NCBI GenBank assembly: GCA_964516515.1
Contig: CAZEYA010000091.1
Span: 1 to 15,122 of the forward strand
Direction of reading: 5' to 3'
DNA length: 15,122 nucleotides
Origin: JANNOG01 sp964516515
GTDB taxonomy: Bacteria; Actinomycetota; Actinomycetes; Actinomycetales; JBBAYJ01
Shown piece by piece: positions 6,590 through 15,122 of the stretch (position 1 is its first letter; each line of letters opens with the position of its first letter). Under the pieces are notes generated by a model. That model was not told the DNA's origin and did no database searches. It saw only the letters and a program-made list of their open reading frames with translations. Both the position numbers and the translations under genes were made by a program.

Positions 6590-7573
6590 GTGGTCACGGC
6601 TACCGAAAGGGTGATCAGGGGCCTTGTCGGCGGGGTGATCATCATCGTCGGATGCGTCGCCTGCACGTCGCCGCCGGACGAGCAAGGCAGGTCGACCCCA
6701 GGGCCCACCACGTCATGGCCGAGCCCGACTTCGCCGGCTTCGCCGTCGGCGCCCATGTCCGCGGCACCGCCGAACGGCACGGGGGCAGCATCGGACGGCA
6801 CCGCGGCGACGCCGAGCATCCCGGGGACACTCGTCGGGGTCTCTGCGACCAGCAGCACGGCGGCAACGCACCCCGATGCGGGTCTGACCGACGTCGTCGC
6901 AACAGACTGCGACCCACCGGCCGCTGTGATCGACCTGAGCGAGTGGAAGCTCACACTTCCGGTCGGTGATGCCGATGGGGACGCCCTGGAAGTGCGGCAA
7001 CCCGCCCTGACCGAGTACCAGCTGCCGCCGTACTTCAGCACCTCCGAGGACTGCAGCTCGGTGGTGTTCCGGGCTCCGGTGAGCGCGGCTACGACGACCG
7101 GCTCGACCTATCCCCGCTCGGAACTGCGCGAGATGACCGGCAGCGGCGCAGCGGCGGCGTGGTCATCGGGCACCGGTGTTCATGTGCTGCGCGTGGACAT
7201 GGCGTTCACACGGCTACCGAACGACAAGCCGCACGTCGTCGGCATGCAGATCCACGATGCGAACGACGACATCATCGTCTTCCGGTTGGAGGGCAGCAGT
7301 CTCTGGCTGACCAATGGCGACGAGACACATTGGGCACTCGTGACCGATCAGTATCGCCTCGGCACCAGGTTCCGCGGCGGCTTCGAGGTCGCCGGAGGTC
7401 ACGTGAAGGCGTTCTACAACGACAGCCTCATAGGCACCCTGACCAGTGACTTCGAGGGCGCCTACTTCAAGGTGGGCGCCTATACACAGGCGAACTGCAC
7501 CCGCTCCGCGCCATGTAGCGAGAGCAATCACGGCGAGACCCGCGTCTACGGCATCGAACTCGACCACCGCTGA
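6590..7573 (+). CDS. PL7-family alginate lyase, predicted lipoprotein
   Basis: Predicted endolytic beta-elimination enzyme on alginate at the outer cell surface. Of 327 residues, 1-22 form a lipoprotein signal peptide (hydrophobic 11-20, lipobox IVGC, lipidated Cys22). Residues about 27-105 are a Pro/Ser/Thr/Ala-rich linker long enough to cross a cell wall. The catalytic domain (about 110-327) carries the three PL7 signatures: YPRSELREM (174-182, Arg176), QIH (220-222, catalytic Gln/His) and YFKVGAYTQ (292-300, catalytic Tyr298). QIH rather than QVH is usually linked to activity on guluronate-containing blocks. Cys302 and Cys309 may pair. The GTG start at 6590 includes the whole signal peptide; GTG at 6611 is the alternative. 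It is divergent from the biosynthetic operon and shares its regulatory region. A role in trimming or releasing the cell's own polymer is inferred; feeding on external alginate is the alternative. Confidence 0.88.
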   Translation: MVTATERVIRGLVGGVIIIVGCVACTSPPDEQGRSTPGPTTSWPSPTSPASPSAPMSAAPPNGTGAASDGTAATPSIPGTLVGVSATSSTAATHPDAGLTDVVATDCDPPAAVIDLSEWKLTLPVGDADGDALEVRQPALTEYQLPPYFSTSEDCSSVVFRAPVSAATTTGSTYPRSELREMTGSGAAAAWSSGTGVHVLRVDMAFTRLPNDKPHVVGMQIHDANDDIIVFRLEGSSLWLTNGDETHWALVTDQYRLGTRFRGGFEVAGGHVKAFYNDSLIGTLTSDFEGAYFKVGAYTQANCTRSAPCSESNHGETRVYGIELDHR

Positions 7574-7579
7574 GTGCCC

Positions 7580-7615
7580 CGACTGCTACTGTCCGGCCGC
7601 CGCCGGGGGCAGTCG
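7580..7615 (+). terminator. Nested stem-loop after the lyase gene, possible terminator
   Basis: Outer arms CGACTGC (7580-7586) and GCAGTCG (7609-7615) are perfectly complementary over 7 bp. They enclose an inner CCGGC/GCCGG stem (7593-7597, 7602-7606) with a 4-nt loop. The structure begins 7 nt after the lyase stop. There is no U-run, which is common for actinobacterial terminators. TGCTACTGT (7584-7592) within it also resembles an extended -10 element for the next gene, so a promoter role cannot be excluded. Confidence 0.45.
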
Positions 7616-7652
7616 CCGGAACCGCTAACTGCGCAGACAAAGGGAGAAGGTC

Positions 7653-8168
7653 ATGCTGCACCGCTGTCACATGGCCGCGTTGGTGCCACTGCTCGCAATC
7701 CTGAGCGCATCGTGCAGTGCGACCTCGGAGCAGGATGCGACGGTGCGGGACCCTTCCGGCGCGGTCGAGAGCGCGGGCGATGTCGGGGTCTTCGCGTTAC
7801 AGCTCGCAGACTGCTTCAACGATCCCAGCCTCTCCGGCGCCACCGTGGCGGACGAGGCAGCCGAGATCGAGGAAGTCTCCGCCGTTCCCTGCGACACGCC
7901 GCACGACTTCCAGGTGTTCGGCCAGTTCGATGTGTCTGATGCAACGGAGTACCCGGGCGAGACGGCCCTCGTCGATCAAGCCGACACGGGTTGTGTGGAT
8001 CGTTTCGAGGCCTTCGTGGGTCTTGACTTTGCCTCGTCCCGGTACGGCTTGTCGTACCTCTACCCCACGCCCGACACCTGGGCCGCAGGTGACCGCGAGA
8101 TCCTGTGTTCGCTGGGCGACCCCGCCGGTGAGAAGCTGACCGCCGACGCCCAGGGCAGCGCGCAGTAG
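7653..8168 (+). CDS. Small cysteine-containing lipoprotein, septum-formation-domain type
   Basis: The 171-aa exported protein resembles actinobacterial 'septum formation' domain proteins in having a Cys-containing N-terminal segment (LADCFND), then CDTPHDFQVFG (80-90), C-x-x-x-F-x-x-x-VG (114-123) and a C-terminal PTPDTWAAGDREILCSL (128-144 region). Cys54, 80, 114 and 142 are suited to form two disulfides. Residues 1-20 are hydrophobic and end LSAS before Cys21, a slightly non-canonical lipobox. The ATG at 7653 is preceded by AGGGAGAAGG at good spacing; an internal ATG at 7671 is the alternative. Leu49 uses the codon TTA (7797-7799), very rare in such genomes. The domain's biochemical role is not known to me; a link to the cell envelope is inferred from export and from the convergent peptidase gene. 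Confidence 0.72.
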   Translation: MLHRCHMAALVPLLAILSASCSATSEQDATVRDPSGAVESAGDVGVFALQLADCFNDPSLSGATVADEAAEIEEVSAVPCDTPHDFQVFGQFDVSDATEYPGETALVDQADTGCVDRFEAFVGLDFASSRYGLSYLYPTPDTWAAGDREILCSLGDPAGEKLTADAQGSAQ

Positions 8169-8183
8169 CCGCGAGCCCTCACC

Positions 8184-9401
8184 TCACCACTGCCCGGCGA
8201 CGTACTCCCAGTGCCAGGGCTCGTACTTCGAACCGCCTCGCCGGGCCCACGGCGGGTTGTCGAAACCGAATGCAGGCCCGTTCTCGCGTAGCCACCAGTA
8301 GCCCGCGCCCTCATCCTGGACACCGCCGCACAGATCGACGGCGAGACCGTTGCCATGCTCGCTGGAGCCGGCAGGTGCGGCCAGACCGGGCTTCTGACGA
8401 CGCAGGGCGGCCTGCTGGGCATACGAGCGGTAACCCGACGTCACGCACATCGCTGTCCCGAAGTTGGCGACATAGGCCTCGTCCATCAAGGCAAACGCCT
8501 CAGCGGCATCGGCACGCAGCATGTGGGAGCTGTTGGGGAGCACACACAGGTACTCCTCCGCGACGTTGCCATTGGTCGTCAGCACCTCGGGCGGGACCCC
8601 GTCGCAGCCGGGCAGTGGATCGCGGGCGCCACCTCGGGAAGCATCCTCGGCCGCTCGAACCCGCAACACCCCGTCCTCACCCGCGACGAGGTCGCCGGAG
8701 TTGTCCAGGTCCGAGGTCACCGCGGTGCCGCCGTCGGAGCCGGGCAGGATCGCGACCTGCGCCCGTGCGAACTCGGCGGAAGGCCCACCGATAGAGGATG
8801 CCGCCGGGGTGAAGTGCCCGGCGTATGCGTTCCCCATGGTCGCGGCGGCCATGACGACGACCACACCGATCTGGGGCAGCCGCCGGCGAGCGTCGGGCGA
8901 GCGCAGGTCGACGCCGGCCACTGTGGCGCGAACGCTGGAGAGCCAGGCTGGAACGGGCGGGCGCGCCGCCGCGGCGACGTCAGGCTCGTCCTTCGTCTCG
9001 GCCTGGGCGGGTGCCAGCCAGTCGAGCCGGGACCCGACGGGCACGGCCGCGAAACCCTCGCCGTCGGTCTCGATCGACGCGTCGATGGTGCCCGCGTGCA
9101 CCGGCTGCTGTTCGATGACCACCTCGACCACTTGCCCATCCCCGTGAGCCTCGTGAGCGGCCATATCGGCGGTCGCCGCCATCGCCTCGCGCGTGGCGCG
9201 ACGAGTGGGAAATGGGGGACGGACCGTCGCCACGGGGGCGGCGGGCACCGGGTCGACGGGCGCTGGGGCGGACGAGCTCACGATTCCCGGCTCAACCGAG
9301 TTCGATTCGACCTCACGCGCCAGACGGATGCTCCGGCGAGTGGGGTAGTTGATCTCGGCTGGACTCACCGGCAGCCACCGGTACGCCCGATTGATCTCCA
9401 T
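8184..9401 (-). CDS. Membrane-anchored M15-family D,D-carboxypeptidase-like (VanY-type) protein
   Basis: Predicted zinc peptidase acting on peptidoglycan stem peptides outside the membrane. With the ATG at 9401 the product has 405 residues: a Pro/Ala-rich, probably cytoplasmic N-terminal region of about 175 residues, one membrane helix (about 177-194, IGVVVVMAAAT), a spacer, and a C-terminal M15 domain. The metal and catalytic motifs are intact: SGYRSY, SEHGNGLAVD (His349, Asp356) and EPWHWEY (Glu394, His397). The start was chosen because codons between 9497 and 9402 lack G/C preference at third positions and a -10-like TACGAT overlaps them; ATG at 9428 or 9497 would add 9 or 32 residues. The 3' end faces the septum-type lipoprotein across 15 nt. 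The long cytoplasmic region is unusual for VanY-type enzymes. Confidence 0.8.
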   Translation of the reverse strand: MEINRAYRWLPVSPAEINYPTRRSIRLAREVESNSVEPGIVSSSAPAPVDPVPAAPVATVRPPFPTRRATREAMAATADMAAHEAHGDGQVVEVVIEQQPVHAGTIDASIETDGEGFAAVPVGSRLDWLAPAQAETKDEPDVAAAARPPVPAWLSSVRATVAGVDLRSPDARRRLPQIGVVVVMAAATMGNAYAGHFTPAASSIGGPSAEFARAQVAILPGSDGGTAVTSDLDNSGDLVAGEDGVLRVRAAEDASRGGARDPLPGCDGVPPEVLTTNGNVAEEYLCVLPNSSHMLRADAAEAFALMDEAYVANFGTAMCVTSGYRSYAQQAALRRQKPGLAAPAGSSEHGNGLAVDLCGGVQDEGAGYWWLRENGPAFGFDNPPWARRGGSKYEPWHWEYVAGQW

Positions 9402-9426
9402 CGAGGGCTGACCATAACGGCCACGC

Positions 9427-9456
9427 ATCGTATTCTCAACTGTTCGTTCGTGTCGG
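9427..9456 (-). promoter_or_regulatory. Possible promoter of the M15 peptidase gene
   Basis: On the minus strand CCGACA (9456-9451) is followed after 18 nt by TACGAT (9432-9427). The -10 box fits TAnnnT and the -35 matches TTGACA at four positions. Transcription would start near 9420, consistent with translation from the ATG at 9401 after a short leader. Confidence 0.4.
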
Positions 9457-9529
9457 AGCGTTGGGACAAAGCCGACGTTCGCGACGACGACATTCACAGA
9501 CAGTCACCGCGAACCGCCGCAAGGGGGCG

Positions 9530-11005
9530 TCACCAGCCTGCCGGGAGCGGCCTTCCCTCGTCGTAACCGGCGCGCGACTGGACCCCGGCCACCGACTTCT
9601 CGGCGAACTCCACCAGGGTGCGGGCACCCGCATACGTGCACGAGGACCGCAGGCCGCTCGTGATGTAGTCGAGCAGATCCTCGACACCAGGGCGCTGCGG
9701 GTCCAGATACATCCGACTCGTGGAGATGCCCTCCTCGAACAAGGCCTTGCGAGCCCGTTCGAAGGGTGGGTCCTGCGACGTCCGCGCGGTCACCGCCCGC
9801 GCGGAGGCCATACCGAAGCTCTCCTTGTACTCGCGTCCGTCCGCCGCCACCAGCAGATCACCAGGACTCTCGTACGTGCCCGCGAACCACGAGCCGATCA
9901 TGACCTGGCTGGCCCCGGCGGCGAGCGCGAGGGCGACGTCACGCGGGTGCCGCACCCCGCCGTCGGCCCAGACGTGGCCACCCAGGTCAGCCGCTGCCGC
10001 GGCGCAGTCGATGATCGCGGACAACTGCGGCCGCCCCACCGCGGTCATCATCCGGGTCGTGCACATCGCTCCCGGGCCGACACCGACCTTGACGATTCCG
10101 GCGCCCGCGCCCAGCAGATCGGCGACGCCCTCGGCGGTGACCACGTTGCCCGCCACCAGCGGCAGCCCAACGGCACCGGCGGGACCGGAAACCGCCTTGA
10201 CCGCGCTCAGCATCTTCTCCTGGTGGCCGTGCGCCGTGTCGACGACGAGGCAGTCGACGCCCGCACCGATGACCGCCGCGGCCTTGGTCTCGACGTCGCC
10301 GTTGATGCCGATCGCCGCCGCCACCCGCAGCCGGCCGTGATCGTCCAGCGCCGGCGTGTACAGCGTCGAGCGCAGCGCTCCGGTACGGGTCAGCGCGCCC
10401 ACGAGCAGGCCGTCGCGCACCACCGGCGCGAAGCTACGCCGAGCGGTGTCGAAGGCGTCGTAGGCCGCGCGGGGACCGGACCTGTCGATCTCGTCGGCCT
10501 CCAGCATCAGCGGGTCGTCGGCCATCACCGAACCCAACGACGTGTAGCGATCCACGCCGGCCAACTCGGCGGCGCTGACCACGCCGACAACGACCTGCCC
10601 GGCCGAGGAGGGCTCCACCACCACGACCGCGCCGTGACACCGCTTGCCCAGCAGGTGCAGCGCAGAGATCACAGTGTCGTCCGGCGACAGCGTGAGCGCG
10701 GTGTCGTAGACCACGTGCCGCTTCTTGATCCACGCCACCACGTCGCGCAAGACGGCGTGCGGTACGTCCTGGGGCAGCACCGCCATCCCGCCACGACGGG
10801 CGATCGTCTCGGCCATCCGGCGGCCGGAGACCGCGGTCATGTTGGCCACCACGACGGGGATGGTGGTGCCGGTGCCGTCGGCCACCGCCAGATCCACGTC
10901 GAACCGGGAGACGACGTCGGAGCGGCCGGGCACGAGGAACACATCGTCGTACGTCAGGTCCCACCGTTGACCGGTGGCAAGGGCGTGTCCGGGCAGGAAT
11001 CTCAC
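9530..11005 (-). CDS. guaB1: GuaB1-family IMP dehydrogenase-related protein (probable GMP reductase)
   Basis: Purine salvage enzyme of the cytosol. The IMPDH/GMPR-like barrel fold is clear, and the sequence closely follows mycobacterial GuaB1, shown in Mycobacterium smegmatis to reduce GMP to IMP with NADPH. The 491-aa product has LTYDDVFLVPGRS (17-29), VVVANMTAVSGRRMAE (51-66), a two-CBS-domain insert (about 100-215), the GVGPGAMCTTR loop with catalytic Cys315, a DGG phosphate-binding segment (348-350), and C-terminal ARKALFEEGISTSRM, typical of the GuaB1 group. The GTG start at 11005 gives MRFLPGH, the N-terminus typical of the family; the Shine-Dalgarno sequence is weak. It diverges from kgd across 142 nt. 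CBS domains suggest allosteric control by purine nucleotides. Confidence 0.92.
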   Translation of the reverse strand: MRFLPGHALATGQRWDLTYDDVFLVPGRSDVVSRFDVDLAVADGTGTTIPVVVANMTAVSGRRMAETIARRGGMAVLPQDVPHAVLRDVVAWIKKRHVVYDTALTLSPDDTVISALHLLGKRCHGAVVVVEPSSAGQVVVGVVSAAELAGVDRYTSLGSVMADDPLMLEADEIDRSGPRAAYDAFDTARRSFAPVVRDGLLVGALTRTGALRSTLYTPALDDHGRLRVAAAIGINGDVETKAAAVIGAGVDCLVVDTAHGHQEKMLSAVKAVSGPAGAVGLPLVAGNVVTAEGVADLLGAGAGIVKVGVGPGAMCTTRMMTAVGRPQLSAIIDCAAAAADLGGHVWADGGVRHPRDVALALAAGASQVMIGSWFAGTYESPGDLLVAADGREYKESFGMASARAVTARTSQDPPFERARKALFEEGISTSRMYLDPQRPGVEDLLDYITSGLRSSCTYAGARTLVEFAEKSVAGVQSRAGYDEGRPLPAGW

Positions 11006-11044
11006 ACGCCACAGTGTCGGTCACGGGGCCGCCGGCGGTCACCA

Positions 11045-11065
11045 TGACGTAACCTCGTCACGTCA
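11045..11065. promoter_or_regulatory. Inverted repeat TGACGT-N9-ACGTCA between guaB1 and kgd
   Basis: Perfect 6-bp arms (11045-11050 and 11060-11065) lie in the divergent intergenic region, about 40 bp upstream of the guaB1 start and about 28 bp upstream of the proposed kgd -10 box. A dimeric regulator could bind here. No known regulator is recognised. Confidence 0.35.
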
Positions 11066-11092
11066 CTCGTGCCGGGCCCGTGCCGCTCGGAC

Positions 11093-11098
11093 TACAGT
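11093..11098 (+). promoter_or_regulatory. Candidate -10 box of kgd
   Basis: TACAGT fits TAnnnT and lies 50 nt before the kgd GTG, placing the transcription start near 11105. The -35 region (around GTGCCG at 11069-11074) is poor, so an activator or another sigma factor may be needed. Confidence 0.4.
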
Positions 11099-11103
11099 GA
11101 ACA

Positions 11104-11116
11104 GGATCGTCGATCC
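11104..11116. promoter_or_regulatory. Palindrome GGATCG-T-CGATCC at the predicted kgd transcription start
   Basis: A perfect 13-bp palindrome begins 5 nt after the proposed -10 box, where a repressor would block initiation. As RNA it could also form a short hairpin (GGATC-GTC-GATCC) at the mRNA 5' end. Confidence 0.45.
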
Positions 11117-11128
11117 CGCCACGATATT

Positions 11129-11138
11129 AGGAAGAAGG
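11129..11138 (+). promoter_or_regulatory. Ribosome binding site fixing the kgd start
   Basis: AGGAAGAAGG ends 9 nt before the GTG at 11148. It selects this GTG over in-frame starts as far up as 10974, which would overlap the 5' end of the divergent guaB1. Confidence 0.75.
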
Positions 11139-11147
11139 CGACGACGC

Positions 11148-14900
<3,753 letters not shown>

Positions 14901-14909
14901 GCGGGCAGA

Positions 14910-14940
14910 ATGCCCCGGTGTACTTCACCGACCGGGGCAT
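14910..14940 (+). promoter_or_regulatory. Perfect 9-bp inverted repeat enclosing the DUF6104 start codon
   Basis: ATGCCCCGG (14910-14918) and CCGGGGCAT (14932-14940) are exact reverse complements separated by 13 nt. The GTG start (14918-14920) sits at the edge of the stem and loop, so folding would hide it. A competing hairpin, GGGCA-GAA-TGCCC (14903-14915), uses the same left arm and cannot form together with it. The structure begins 10 nt after the kgd stop and may act as an attenuator, a terminator or a translation switch. Confidence 0.5.
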
Positions 14941-15115
14941 CGAAGAACTGGACGCGCGCCGCGGCGAGGAGCTGGTGACCCTGGCCTGGCTGGCCGCGAA
15001 GCTGCGCGAGTTCACCGACGACCACCCCGACTTCGAGGTCCCCGTCGAGCGGCTGGCGACCTGGCTGGCCCGCTACGACGACGAAGACGACGAGACCGGA
15101 GGTGTCGGTGGCTGA
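14918..15115 (+). CDS. Small DUF6104-family protein
   Basis: This 65-aa protein (begins MYFTDRGIEELDARRGEE) is recognisable as the conserved small protein that often follows kgd/odhA-type genes in actinomycetes. It is predicted soluble: a helical N-terminal half, a central DFEVPVERLATWLARYD segment, and an acidic C-terminus. The GTG start at 14918 lies 17 nt after the kgd stop, has no Shine-Dalgarno sequence and is inside an inverted repeat, so expression probably depends on translation of kgd. The TGA overlaps the next gene by 8 nt. Function is unknown; cotranscription suggests a role connected with 2-oxoglutarate metabolism, but that is inference. Confidence 0.85.
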   Translation: MYFTDRGIEELDARRGEELVTLAWLAAKLREFTDDHPDFEVPVERLATWLARYDDEDDETGGVGG

Positions 15116-15122
15116 CCGCGAG
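15108..15122 (+). CDS. Start of the next gene, cut by the window edge
   Basis: Only five codons are visible (M-A-D-R-E from the GTG at 15108). GGAGG at 15098-15102 is 5 nt upstream, an excellent ribosome binding site. An in-frame GTG at 15102 overlaps that site and is less likely. The start overlaps the DUF6104 stop, implying translational coupling. The product cannot be identified. Confidence 0.6.

Noticed and set aside
8153..8195. GGGCAG/CTGCCC repeat between the convergent genes as a bidirectional terminator
   Set aside because: The 31-nt loop and 6-bp stem, mostly inside coding sequence, are too weak to support a terminator.
11029..11038. Palindrome CCGCCGGCGG upstream of guaB1
   Set aside because: Pure G/C palindromes of this length are common by chance in this composition, and it lies in no recognisable promoter context.
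9461..11047. 528-codon plus-strand frame opposite guaB1
   Set aside because: Arg/His-rich shadow translation. The opposite strand matches the GuaB1 family along its entire length.

Overview
The window comes from a high-GC Gram-positive bacterium of the class Actinomycetes. The evidence is strong G/C bias at third codon positions, frequent GTG starts, a fused actinobacterial-type 2-oxoglutarate decarboxylase/dehydrogenase (Kgd/OdhA), a GuaB1-family GMP reductase, a DUF6104-type small protein directly behind kgd, and exported proteins with lipoprotein-like or cell-wall-spanning architecture. I cannot place it at genus level.

Left half (1-7573): this is the striking part. A minus-strand operon reads, in transcription order, a short UDP-glucose/GDP-mannose dehydrogenase-family protein (6288-5308), a membrane GT2 polysaccharide synthase resembling Alg8 (5294-4017), a two-membrane-segment beta-helix protein (4020-2062), a secreted beta-helix protein with the DPHD motif of mannuronan C5-epimerases (2035-119), and the start of a further membrane-anchored protein (96-1). 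Spacing is tight: 13 nt, a 4-nt overlap, 26 nt and 22 nt. Divergent from it is a PL7 alginate lyase lipoprotein (6590-7573) with RSELR, QIH and YFKxGxYxQ motifs. Dehydrogenase, synthase, epimerase and lyase are the functional set for making, tailoring and cutting alginate. I read this as a candidate alginate-like exopolysaccharide system adapted to a cell without an outer membrane. The shared 301-nt intergenic region holds a near-consensus promoter for the operon (TTGACA-N17-TAGCGT, with the palindrome CCACGTGG in its spacer), an AT-rich inverted repeat, and a possible leaderless promoter for the lyase.

Middle (7574-9529): a small cysteine-containing lipoprotein of the septum-formation type faces, tail to tail, a membrane-anchored M15-family D,D-/L,D-carboxypeptidase-like protein. 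Both are cell-envelope genes.

Right half (9530-15122): ordinary central metabolism. guaB1 (minus) and kgd (plus) diverge from a 142-nt region with candidate operators. kgd is followed by a DUF6104 gene whose start codon lies inside a perfect 9-bp inverted repeat. The last 15 nt begin another gene with a good ribosome binding site.

I saw no RNA genes, insertion sequences, CRISPR arrays or origins. All functional calls rest on motif recognition by eye. No database search was possible.
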